From Larix kaempferi (Eukaryota > Streptophyta > Pinopsida > Pinales > Pinaceae): DNA of 64,000 bases. This document shows, piece after piece, positions 35,516-46,484 of the stretch. A program made the position numbers and the translations under genes. The notes below the pieces were generated by a model that worked only from the letters and a program-made list of their open reading frames with translations, was not told the origin of the DNA and did no database searches. The stretch is taken from assembly GCA_027924585.1 (NCBI GenBank), contig BSBM01002086.1:310001-374000 (forward strand), written 5' to 3'. Every line of letters starts with the position of its first letter. Position 1 is the first letter of the stretch.

Positions 35516-36894
35516 TGTTAACACCCAAAAAGTGTTCACTACCTCATCTACCACATTATATGGCTCATTTGTCCATTTTCCTACCATATTTCCCTTAAAA
35601 TCCCAAAAAATCCCATTTAAAAAGCCTCCAAAAGGCCACAAAACCTCAAAATAGCCTAAAAAAAGGCTAAAAAAAACCCCTTTTTCCTCCAAAAATAGCA
35701 AAAAATCCCCTAAAAAGGGGAAATAAAAAATATAAAATAATGAGGAAAAGGAGGAGAAACCCTATACAGCTGCACAAAACCATGTGTTTCCCAAAACCAT
35801 GGGTCAGCACTCCACCACCAAAAAACTATAAATAGGTGATGGAGATCCCTCATTCCATATCCACAATCACAAGCACCCTTACTCTGCCAAAATCTCTCTC
35901 GAACACCCTAGTTCACCATTGAACTACTTTCACCTTGAGAGCCACTTTTGGCCCATTCCCACCATTGGAGAAGGAGAAGGAGCATATTGAAGCTTGGAGC
36001 ATCCTCTTGGACACTGCAAAGGGCTTCATCAAACTTTCACATTGAAGGTAATATCAATACAAAAAGCCATTTATTTAAATTTATTGTTTATGTTTCATGC
36101 ATGTTTTAGAAGTAATTTAATTTCTGTTTTTAGCTTAATTATTTACATTTACTGAACTGCTACTAAGGAGTCCATTCTCCTTAGTAGGTGCTCATTTAAT
36201 GAACCCCCTAGCTTGTGCAAATGAGCACCTACTAAGGAGAATGGACTCCTTAGTAGCAGTTCAGTAAATGTAAATAATTAAGCTAAAACAGAAATTAAAT
36301 TACTTCTAAAACATGCATGAAACATAAACAATAAATTTAAATAAATGGCTTTTTGTATTGATATTACCTTCAATGTGAAGGTTTGATGAAGCCCTTTGCA
36401 GTGTCCAAGAGGATGCTCCAAGCTTCAATATGCTCCTTCTCCTTCTCCAATGGTGGGAATGGGCCAAAAGTGGCTCTCAAGGTGAAAGTAGTTCAATGGT
36501 GAACTAGGGTTTCGAGAGAGATTTTGGCAGAGTAAGGGTGCTTGTGATTGTGGATATGGAATGAGGGATCTCCATCACCTATTTATAGTTTTTTGGTGGT
36601 GGAGTGCTAACCCATGGTTTTGGGAAACACATGGTTTTGTGCAGCTGTATAGGGTTTTCTCCTCCTTTTCCTCATTATTTTATATTTTTTATTCCCTTTT
36701 TAGGGGATTTTTGCTATTTTTGGAGGAAAAAGGGGTTTTTTTAGCCTTTTTTAGGCTATTTTGAGGGTTTTGTGGCCTTTTGGAGGCTTTTAAATGGGAT
36801 TTTTTGGGATTTTAAGGGAAATATGGTAGGAAAATGGACAAATGAGCCATATAATGTGGTAGATGAGGTAGTGAACACTTTTTGGGTGTTAACA
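35516..36894. mobile_element. 1,379-bp palindromic LTR-like insertion in element D
   Basis: The arms 35516-36197 and 36219-36894 are reverse complements with only a few differences (about 98-99%) around a 21-base spacer. The ends are tgttaacaccc and gggtgttaaca, and the target agaat is duplicated (35511-35515 and 36895-36899). Removing the insert and one target copy restores a Copia frame, SIMKNDVWNVV. Each arm has a TATA box pointing inward (TATAAATAG 35827-35835; TATTTATA 36580-36587). Near the centre each arm also has an 11-bp stem, ctactaaggag/ctccttagtag, at 36160-36187 in the left arm. It has no coding capacity. Confidence 0.93.
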
Positions 36895-36899
36895 AGAAT

Positions 36900-38360
36900 G
36901 ATGTTTGGAATGTTGTCCCAAGACCTGAAGGGAAGTCTGTTGTGACTTCCAAATGGATCTACAAGATCAAGCATGCTGCAGATGGCAGCATAGAGAAATA
37001 CAAGGCAAGATTTGTAGCTCATGGCTTCTCTCAGAAAGAGGGAATAGACTATGAAGAAACTTTTGCTCCTGTAGCCAGGTACACTTCCATTAGACCAGTA
37101 CTTGCCTTGGCCGCAACGATGAAATGGAAGATACACCAGATGGATGTCAAGACTACCTTCTTGAATGGTGTAGTTGAAGAGGAAGTGTATGTGGAGCAAC
37201 CACTCGGTTTTGAAACACATGACAGGGAGTCACATGTGTGCAGATTGAAGAAAGCCTTGTATGGATTGAAGCAAGCTCCCAGAACTTGGTATGGTAGGAT
37301 GGACAGTTTCCTATCTAGTTTGGGCTTTACCAAGAGTAAAGCGGATTCCAACCTTTACTACAAAGTTGAGGAAGGAAATCTTGTGATTCTACTCCTGTAT
37401 GTAGATGACCTACTTGTAATAGGAGATGACAGATTGATTGCCGATACAAAGAGGAATCGTGCTGCCAAGTTCGATATGAAGGACTTGGGAATGATGCACT
37501 ATTTCCTAGGTATGGAGGTGTGGCAGAGTGCAGATGGGATCTTCATTGGACAAGGGAAGTATATTGTAGATATCCTGAAGAGGTTCGGGATGATGGATTG
37601 CAAGTCCATGGCTACACCTATGGCATCGAATCTGAAGCTTCTATGTGATGCTTCATCTGAGCCGGTTGATGTCTCTATGTATCGTCATATGATTGGGTCC
37701 TTGATGTACCTGACGAACACGAGACCATATATTTGCTTTGTGGTGAACACATTGAGCCAGTTCCTGACGGATCCGAGGAGTGTTCACCTGGTTGCTGTAA
37801 AGCATATTCTGAGGTACCTGAAAGGTACAGTTGATTATGGGCTCAAGTATGAAGCGAATCAAAAGTTTAACCTGCAGGGTTATGTTGATTCAGATTGGGC
37901 AGGCAATGATGCAGATAGGAAGAGCACATCTGGGTGCTACTTCAGTATGGGATCAGGTGTGATCTCTTGGTTTAGCAGGAAGCAGTCCTGCGTAGCACTG
38001 AGTACAGCCGAGGCAGAGTATGTTGTAGCCTGTTCGGCTAGTTGTGAGGCAGTATGGCTTCAGAAGCTACTGTCAGAGTTATTTGATCTCCCGCTGGAGA
38101 CTACTGGTATCTTTTGTGACAACTAGAGTTGTGTGAAGCTGTTTGAGAAACCGGTGTTCCACGACAGGTCGAAACACATAGAGATCAAATACCACTATAT
38201 CAGGGATATGGTGCAGAGAGGAGCAATGAAGCTCCTGTATGTTGCGACGGACGAGCAGATTGCAGATGTGCTGGCGAAACCACTAGCCAGAGTGAAGTTC
38301 GAGTACTTCAGAGAGAGGCTTGGTGTTCTTCAGATTGATGACACTTCGAGGAAGAAGTGA
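36900..38360 (+). pseudogene. Element D reverse transcriptase and RNase H (Copia)
   Basis: This copies the element's RNA into DNA and removes the RNA. It resumes after the palindrome: NDVWNVVPRPEGKSVVTSKW, YKARFVAHGFSQKEG, QMDVKTTFLNG, ALYGLKQAPRTWYGRM, and the catalytic YVDD at 37398-37409 (intact). RNase H follows with VDSDWAGNDADRKSTSG, LSTAEAEYV and CDN. A TAG after CDN (38124-38126) replaces the expected Gln; reading continues with SCVKLFEKPVFHDRSKHIEI and ADVLAKPL to TGA at 38358-38360. One stop and the insertion are the only lesions seen here. Confidence 0.94.
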
Positions 38361-38476
38361 TGGACACATTTTCATAAGCCATTCCAAGCATGTTGTAAGG
38401 AGGATTCTTCACATGGCTGTGGATGTAATCACTGGATGATGAGCATCAGGATGATGCTCCAGTTACTGCTCTGTAT

Positions 38477-38645
38477 ATGTATGTACGCATCATGTTGGAT
38501 GCTGGATATGATCAGTTGGATCATTTATGTATGTACGCATCATGTTGGATGTTGAATATGATCAGTTGGATCATTTATGTATGTACGCATCATGTTGGAT
38601 GTTGGATATGATTAGTTGGATCATTTATATATGTATGCATCACGT
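38477..38645 (+). repeat. 50-base tandem repeat, about 3.5 copies
   Basis: tatgtatgtacgcatcatgt plus tggatgttggatatgatcag and ttggatcatt repeats at a 50-base period in element D between RNase H and the 3' LTR; the fourth copy is partial. Confidence 0.92.
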
Positions 38646-38960
38646 CGGATGCTTGGACCTTGTATCTATATATGTATCAGGTGGATATGTTGTATGATCA
38701 GGTAGATCATGTATATTGATATGTATCAGGTAGATATAGTGTGTATCTAGGTATCAGGTATATACAGTGTATGATCAGGTGGATCATGATGATATGTATC
38801 AGGTAGATACTTGGTATGCATCAGATGCATGCAGTGTATGATCAGGATGATCATGGATGATGAGCTTCAGGATGTTTCTCTAGATGATATGCATTAGGAC
38901 GATGCAGTGATGATGATCATGATGATCATGTGTACATCAGGATGATGTATGGTGAGTATC
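38646..38960 (+). repeat. Simple repeats rich in tatcaggtagata and gatcaggatgatca
   Basis: Short imperfect repeats built on gatca and atcagg fill this stretch, with many small palindromes such as gatcaggtggatc and gatcatgatgatc. No frame of interest. Confidence 0.75.
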
Positions 38961-39006
38961 AGGATGATACTTTGTGGTCGTGGATCAGGTTGTGCAGATG
39001 AGCATG

Positions 39007-39540
39007 TCTGGGAGATCCTATAGGTTGGAGTTGTGTACTCGTAACAACCTGGGATTCTCTTTCGAGACATTGCTCTCGGAGGACATGTAATTTGTGCCCT
39101 GGGAGATCCTTCAGGTCGAATTTGTGTACCCGTAACATCCTGGGATGCTCTTGTGAGGTTTTTTCCTATGGCATGTAATTTGGGCCCTGGGAGATCCTTC
39201 AGGTCGGAGTTGTGTACCCGTAACATCCTGGGATGCTCTTTCGAGGTTTTTCCATGACCACATGTAATTTGTGCCCTGGGAGATTCTTCAAGTCGGAGTT
39301 GTGTACCCGTAACATCTTGGGATGCTCTTGCGAGGTTTTGTGGTGACCACATGTAATTTGTGCCCTGGGAGATCCTACAGGTCGGAGTTGTGTAACCGTA
39401 ACATCTTGGGATGCTCTTTCAAGGTTTTGTGGTGGGGTCACATGTAATAACACCCTGGGAGATCCTACAGGTCAGAGTTGTGTACCCGTAACATCCTGGG
39501 ATGCTCTTTCGAGGTTTTGTGACGCACGTAATAAGTCCCG
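39007..39540 (+). repeat. About 88-base tandem repeat, six copies
   Basis: Six units each start tgggagatcct and contain gtcggagttgtgtacccgta, catcctgggatgctctt and a catgtaatttg-like end. Copies differ by a few bases and small indels. They lie before element D's polypurine tract. Open frames on the minus strand through this block are repeat by-products. Confidence 0.93.
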
Positions 39541-39747
39541 AGGATTCCACAGTATGGCCAGTGATGATGAAGACCTGCAGGTGGTGGGCCTACATCCAGT
39601 ATGAAAAAGGACTAGCTTTGTAGAAATTCCTATGATGAGTAGAGTCAAAGATTGATTGAGATAGAAACAGCAGTGACGATGACGATGACGATGATCCAGA
39701 GAAGAAGACTTGTGCTAGCAGATCTGTGTCGAGAAATACCTTCCTAG

Positions 39748-39758
39748 TTAAGAGGGAG
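39748..39758 (+). promoter_or_regulatory. Element D polypurine tract
   Basis: gttaagagggag abuts the 3' LTR start tgttgatg, the normal place for the plus-strand primer. Confidence 0.82.
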
Positions 39759-39868
39759 TGTTGATGTATATGTAACTTCGGAATGTATTTCATTCATATA
39801 TTATTGTACTCCTATATAGATGTGTCATTCCTCTATACGAAAGTGTCGTCATGTGTATTGACAAGTGT
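39759..39868 (+). mobile_element. Element D 3' LTR, truncated to 110 bases
   Basis: It matches 31769-31878 with about five differences and stops after gacaagtgtca, where unrelated, more GC-rich sequence begins. The right-hand target copy is therefore lost. Confidence 0.9.
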
Positions 39869-40515
39869 CATCCTCCTCCATTTACGTAATGGAATCATCA
39901 ATGCCCGGCGGGACACCCTTCATATATTCCTTCTCTACTTCCCCTTCCACCACCCATCATTATTCTCTCCTTTTTCTCCCTCGACGACTTTGCATTCGTT
40001 GTTGCGGGGCCATCACAAAAATACAGGTTAACTTAGGACCTCTGTTACTCTTCCTCACCTCACCCGCCAACCTATTTGTAGACTCAGAGCATAGTGTTCG
40101 TGCCCTTATGTATGCCTTCTTAAATATATCTGGATTTTCCCTCACCTTCGAACTCCTATTAAATTCCTCCATCAAATATTCCATAATGGCAGTAAATTCA
40201 CCTAGTTCGAGCCCGCCTTCGAACCAACTATCCTCCTGCTCCCCTCCATAAACACACGTCGTTCTCACGTACTGTGCCTTCATTTCTCTCCGTGTCATAA
40301 CCACTGCTGACGTTTTTCCAGACCGGACCACCTCCAACGTCCCCTCCTTCCTTAACTCTCGCGTCCTCTTTTCATCCTTCCTTTGCTCAGTATTTAAGTC
40401 GTCCTGCCTCCATCAACTAGGAACGCTGCTTCCGAAAATACAATGCCAACCTACGACACCACGTCGCCCTACGCATGCAATCCATCCGCCACGTTACCAC
40501 CCGCATCCAGGATAA
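39869..40515 (-). pseudogene. Unrecognised gene-like fragment at the broken end of element D
   Basis: I do not recognise this sequence. On the minus strand one frame stays open from about 40405 to a TAA at 39960, reading RKDEKRTRELRKEG, LEVVRSGKTSAVVMTRREM, FEGGLELGEFTAIMEYLMEE and NPDIFKKAYIRARTLCSEST. It is basic at the start and amphipathic in the middle, with no signal or membrane segment. A TGA bounds it upstream. Base composition is clearly more GC-rich than its neighbours and CG dinucleotides are retained. It could be a host exon caught during repair of element D's end or part of an unknown transposon. Confidence 0.4.
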
Positions 40516-40664
40516 ATATGTAACATTGTTATCTCAACCTCTCTCTTCAATTATAAAGTTGTTTGATATGATGTTATATATATATGTAACATTGTTTGAT
40601 GAATAAATCACTCAACAAAGTTTTGGCGGGTGGAAAACCATGCTTACTATCCCATTTCTCTACA
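40516..40664 (+). mobile_element. Element C LTR, 3' portion
   Basis: ctcaacctctctcttc, tttgatatgatgtt, atgtaacattgtttgatgaata and ccatgcttactatcccattt match 4660-4790. It ends ctctaca like the 5' LTR. The flanks ctaac (40665-40669) and ctttc (4414-4418) could be a worn target duplication. It overlaps slightly in content with 31360-31555, so it may instead be part of a separate copy. Confidence 0.65.
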
Positions 40665-43600
40665 CTAACTATTCTTGGGTTTTTTAGGTACCAAACCCTA
40701 TACTTTCAACCATGGAAGCAAATATAATACCACAAATGTGCCTTCAATAACAAACATGTTAGCACAAATTAATGCTACTACAAGACAACTACAAGTTGTA
40801 GAAAATGAAGAGTGAATGCTTGACATTTGGATATGTGTCTGACTAAAACTAACCTTCAATAAAGCCTACATAATGGACCTTTCTGCAAGGTAGAATTTTG
40901 ATGAGGTTTCTTTTTCTTGCACATACATAGCAAAAGTCTCTAATATCTAGTGGGTTGAGCTTATCTAGTAGTAGAATAAGTTTATAATGGGAGGTTGAAA
41001 TGGTTGATCATTGTTATAGATCTTCCACCTCATTGGAAATCGAGTTCCTTAATGATGAATGAATGTAAACTCCTAAAAGGGTTTGCTATGGTTGCATTTT
41101 GCTTCATAGTTTCCATGTTTGGTCTAGTTGGTCCCACAAGTCACTAAATACTATGGATGCGTTTTTACTTTGTAGGTTGAGTTTTGTATCAAGATAACCT
41201 AAGGCCATGTGCTTGAGCAATCCAATTTCAACTCAAGTTATGGAAATATCAACTGCCATGAAATAAACTAGATTTCATGCAAAAGAGAAAAATCCATACA
41301 GATTTAAACACTAAATCAAACATAGATCTTACCCTTCTTTTAAATCTTTGTACTAATTATCAAAGACTAATCTCACCTCCAGTCTCTTGGACATCTTCAT
41401 CTAGAGTCTTGGTGAAATTCAACACAAATCTCTTTACATGAAATTGATCACCGAGGATAGACATCTTTATAGGAAATTATGGACATAAAAAAAATCATTG
41501 AGTATGTATTTAGTTCTATTTAATTTTCAATCCATATCTCTATTGAATTTATTAATATTTTAGTAAAATAGAGTTTATCAATCACTGTGGTTGGATGGCA
41601 TCTTAAATCATGTTAAGAGGCTATTGTTAATCAAGCGTATAGCTTGCTGCTTCCCAGATCTTTTGATATGCCAATATTTCATTAGTTGCATTGACATTTT
41701 AGTAAAAATGCCTTATGAGTAGTTGTACAAACAACTAATCTGACTGAGTTTCTACTTTGTAGTGGCTTAGTTTGGACTAGTGATTGCTTTTGTATTTATA
41801 GTTGTTAAAACAGAACTGGATTTTATTGTAGTGGGATCACTAAATGTATGTTGGTCCATTTTTTATTCAAATTTTCTTGTGTGGCAAGAGTGGATTAATC
41901 CAACCTGATTTATTCTTCTATTGTTTGTTACCGAGGATGCATACCTACATGTTGGGGATGTATTTCCTGTGAAATGTTGTAAAGGAATGGTAGGTACATC
42001 TCATAAGTACTTTGTACAATGGGTACATTAGGAGATGATGTAGGTTACATACCCATCCTCCCTAGTTTTTTCCATCCCCTACAATTGGGTAATGCCCATA
42101 AATATCTTCTCTTGGGGGAAGTCCATAATTACCATATTCTGGGCATGTTTTTTCACGACAAAAAATCTATTTTTTCCGTACTCACTTCTAGTGGGTCCCA
42201 CCAACCTTCCTACACACTATAAATCCTAAAAGAAGCCAAATTAAAACATAATGATTATTTAAAAGGGTGATGGTTTTATGTTGCATAGTGGTTTGGAACT
42301 TGGTAGTCAAAAACTCATACTTGTTGGAGAGGCATTCTAAGTTCTCTTTTACTAGAAAGTATTCTCAAGATATATTGACATGAAAAATACATTGAACATT
42401 AAATATCAAAATGTCCAAATGGTTCATGTGATGTGATTGTTTTCATGAATCACATATGTGTATGTCATCACATTTCTTAAATTTGCGATTCATTGTTTGT
42501 TATTAATGATTAAACAATAGATATAGTATTTTTTTTCTTTATTTCTGATCTAAAATTGATCCATGGGTAAGTCAAAGGAGGGACCTTGAGATTCAAGAGT
42601 TTGTATATTAATAACAAAGAATGGCAGTCTTTTTTGAATAGCAAACTTGACAATTAAAGAATGACAAAGTCCCCGTTGAATAACAAACTTGACAATTTTA
42701 TAGCCATCACTAAATATTTCCTCGAGTGATGGCTATAAAATGAAATAGGCTTCATGTTATGACACACAATGAGAAATATTCATGATAAAAGAGTTAGGCA
42801 AGGCATTTGTAAATGATGCAAATTTCAAGCAATAGGATGAAGGTCCCAAGTTTACAATTATTGTTGAACACTAGAGAGATAAGATGTCTTGGAGTTGGTA
42901 AGGGATGTGTCAATGCCCGGGATCAAGTTGGTGAGAATCAATCTAGACATTTACAAGATATTTTGGAGGTAGTCGACAAGATTGACACTCACTAAGATTG
43001 GAGCTACCTTAAACCCATTGAGGTTGAGGTTATAATTTGTCGACATGCAAGGAGGCTCTCTTCCCTTGCTAAGGAAAGAGTAGATTCACTATTGTTTGGA
43101 AATTTATCATCATACTTCCAAGGTCCAAGGAAAGGGAAAATAGGTAGTTCCAAATATGAAGTAACATACCCTTTGATATTTTCGTCTTTCCATCTTGAAG
43201 GAAGAGGAATCAATAGTAGGAAAGGGAATAAATAAAGAAAAGGAGAATAACCAATGAAGGATCTCCATCTTATTGTTCAAATTATTTCTTTGATCCTTGA
43301 GATATGAATAACATACACATTGGAGGTCATTTGATAGAAGAAATGGAGATGTAACCTCATCACAACAAATATTCTCAAATGAGAAGCAAAGTTGATGTGC
43401 CATTGTACACAGATCGATGACACATTAGACTTACTAGTTCTAAGACAACAACAAATGAATGATAGGAAACTTATTGAAGGGAGTGCTTGGTAGAAGAAGG
43501 TAGCCTTAGTTCCATTTCCATATGCCATGTGGATGATACACTGGCTTAGAGTTTAGTTGCATGAGAAGATGCTACAACTAGTGAAGTATTACTAGGACTT

Positions 43601-44084
43601 TGTGAAGGATTTTAAATTTGTAAGGTATTTCTTTGCCAAGTCTGGTCAATGTTTTTCTCCTTGTCTCATTCCCATTCCTAATAAAGATGGAACATTGGTA
43701 TGCTTGTAAGATGAGGTGGAAAGCAAGAGCAATACTTCAATTCTCTAGCAGTGAGAGGGACCTTGTTGAGGCCTCAACTAGCTTAATGTCCTCAAACTTG
43801 GGGAACCCCTTTTTCTTCAATTCTAAGTTTCTCTTTCTTTACATTTCACATTGATGCTAAATTTGGGACCGCTTAAATCTTTACATTTTTAAATGTCATA
43901 TAGAGGTGTTGGGAGATGGTTCGATTGATATTTCCTAAGAAGCATAGTATTAGGCATCTTACTTTTAGGGGTGCTTAGCATTTACAAATTTTTATTCATC
44001 ACCTATCATATTTAAGTGGTCATGTATTTAAGTTTTGATTGATTCTTGTTGAGTATTATTTGCATTTCTTTATCACTTCTTTGA
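40665..44084. other. Anonymous stretch, no gene recognised
   Basis: Short frames only, none with a recognised motif. A perfect 17-bp stem-loop lies at 42695-42741, preceded by a direct repeat of gaataacaaacttgacaatt (about 42636 and 42678). Confidence 0.4.
42695..42741. repeat. Perfect 17-bp inverted repeat, 13-base loop
   Basis: attttatagccatcact (42695-42711) and its exact reverse complement (42725-42741) flank aaatatttcctcg. No protein-coding context is seen. Confidence 0.9.
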
Positions 44085-45000
44085 AAATGCTTTGATAGCT
44101 CATTGGGCATTTTTAAGCTTTTGAAGGTTTCTATCTTTTGAATGGGTCCCAACAATTCATCAAGCCATATCTAAATTTAAAAAAAAACATCTTTAGGATA
44201 TCCCAAAGATTCATTAGTCCATGTTGGAAGTTCACTTTTAGTATCTTCTGGATTCACTCGATAGTTCGTCGAGTGAACTTGAACATTCAAACACCAACAA
44301 CCTTGAAGTTTTCTTGACGGTCCATCAAGGGATTTCCAAAGAAGCATCTTCCCATATTGGAATCTGCCTAAGAGTTCATCGGGAGACTTTTGAAGTTCTA
44401 TTTTCACATCTTTGGAATTTGTCGGATAATTCATTAGCATACTTCCAAATTATATCTTTTGGAGTTGTCCAATAGTCTAATGCGTGTCACTTACCATTCG
44501 AATGAAACACTATGGAGCCATGGTTCATTGGAACATTTCAAAGTTTTCACTTCCACATCTTTTGGAATGGCTCAATGCTTCATGGGGCCATTTTTCAAAT
44601 TTCTTTATCATGCATATTTTGAAACTTCTTGATGGTTTTTAGTGTTGATTTTGAAGATAATATTTTGTAAGAGATTGATAGTTCATTAGGGAATTTTAGA
44701 AATCTACTCGATATTTCATTAGGGAACCTTCAAAGAGTGCTTATCTTTTTTTGAAAACTCTGATGGTTCATTAGGTCATTTTCAAACATTCAAACAACGC
44801 GATGGTTCATTGGGCCACTTCAAACTTTTGCTGTGAGTATATTTTGAGGGCCACTTCAAACTTTTATTATGAGCATCTTTCGAGGACCCCCAACAATTCA
44901 CTGGGGTTTTTTGTTGAGTATCTTTCAAAGGACACTTCGACCTTTTATTATGAATATCTTTTGAGGACCACCAAAAGTTCAATGATGGTTTTCAATGTTT
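44085..45000. repeat. Worn tandem array, unit about 70 bases
   Basis: Phrases such as gttcattgggccacttcaaa, ttttgaagttctattttcac and catctttggaat recur around a dozen times at spacings of about 55-75 bases with heavy divergence. The minus-strand frames at 44177-44440 and 44782-44982 show the same periodicity as repeated WxSSKDxHNKxLKWP-like and PDELLGRFQ-like peptides. Confidence 0.65.
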
Positions 45001-45253
45001 GAATGACATAAAATTTGAAGCTTCTCTATGGTGTATTTGGATTTCCTCCAAATTCAAAAGTGCGCAATTATTGTCGCAATCTACTATCTTTTAAATTTAA
45101 TTTGGATTTAATGCACACACGGCCTTTTAAATAAGCAAATATTTCACACATCTTCAAATATATTCACCCCACATTCAATTGAATTATATAGGTAGACTCC
45201 AAAGTCTATTAAGAGATCTATGACATTCAAATGTTGCACATGAATTATGAAAA

Positions 45254-46484
45254 TATAATACCCTAGTTTTGACCCCATAATGTAATTTTGTAAATATTGA
45301 TGTAAAGGCTAGAAGCTAGAAACAAATGGTCCAGGATGACCAAGCTATTGTAAGTATGTACATTTTCAATATTAATATAAATTTTCTAATGGTTGCAGAG
45401 GAAGAAGGAGGAAGAAGAGATGGGGGGGGTTATGATTCCAAAAGTGGGTAAGTGATAGTGGGATAACCCAATGTTCCTAAACCATGATTAAGAGCACTCA
45501 TGATTTAATTAAAGCATTATTTAATTATCTTAAGAATTGATTAAGAGGGGAAAAGTGGTTCCATGTGGAGTGGCCACATGACAATCTAAAATATGTTTAT
45601 AAAAGTGAGAATTCAAGCTTGGGAGGGGTTCATTCCTTCATGCATTCGAATGATCCATTTCTCCTCATCCTCTCCATCACCTTGGACCGCCATAGTTTGG
45701 TACCTATGAGTGAGGACTTGAGATGCCATTGGTGAATTCGAACTATTCATGCCATTGAGCCTAGTAGATTGGTGCATGAGAGGAACTTGGCCTGCAGCTT
45801 GTGCCCTGGAGTCCCAATTCAGAGACTTCCTGTCCAACCTGTGCTGGAGCACTAGAAGGGAACTGGAGGCCGCCCGAGGGACTGTTAGCTCAGATAAGGG
45901 GGCTTGTTCCTAGCATTGTGTAGGTTGATGGGGAAGGATAATTGAGGATTATGACATAAATTGAGGGGGTTTCTACACCGGTGGGTTGCATGAGAGATTG
46001 AGTTGTGTGGAGGTTTGGGGAAGAGCTTTTCCCTTGTGGACTAATAGACCCAGCTTGGGGGTGGCCTGTCAAAGTAAGATATGGCTTAATAGAGCCTATG
46101 GCTAGGAGGAATGTTCTTCACCTGTAACCATTTGGAGAATAATTGATTAAAAAGATAACTCCATAACTGTGTATGAATGCCATGGTTCAATTTGTGTTTG
46201 AATATTGTTCAATTTATTGCCTATGATTGTATATGTGAATGGATTGTTTTGCATGTATTAATGGTTTCATGTTAGAAATTGCTTGTAGTTATTAATAATT
46301 GCATATGATAATCTAGGCGACCATATGTTTGTATTCCGCTGTTAAATTGAATGAATTTATGAAAAACGAATTTGGACATAAATGGTGAATTTAGATACGT
46401 AATTTGAGTACCTCATGGTCTCAATGGTTGAAATAGATGAACAGGTATGTTACAAAAAATCTTCGTGATGTTAGGGATGTCACA
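45254..46484. mobile_element. Possible solo LTR
   Basis: The stretch starts tataataccctagttttg and ends ttagggatgtcaca, imperfect inverted ends in the style of element B's LTR. A promoter-like tttataaaag lies near 45597. No second copy, primer site or matching target duplication was found, so the call rests on the ends and length only. Confidence 0.3.

Larger units (their letters stand above)
31769..39868 (+). mobile_element. Element D: Copia retrotransposon (whole, 3' LTR truncated)
   Basis: The order is 5' LTR, primer site, gag, protease, integrase, RT and RNase H, which is that of Copia. The pol region is cut by a palindromic insertion at 35516-36894. The 3' LTR is broken after 110 bases; those differ from the 5' LTR at about five positions (about 4-5%). 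Few stops remain and nearly all protein domains are complete. Confidence 0.92.

Noticed and set aside
36561-36764. Frame of 67 codons inside the palindrome
   Set aside because: It is low-complexity T-rich sequence with a mirrored partner in the other arm; no motif.
38894-39453. Minus-strand frames of 152 and 84 codons in element D
   Set aside because: They run through the 88-base tandem repeat antisense to the element and show only repeated peptides.
45254-46484. Firm call of an intact LTR pair
   Set aside because: Only one copy is visible, with no primer site or target duplication, so it is listed only as a low-confidence solo LTR.
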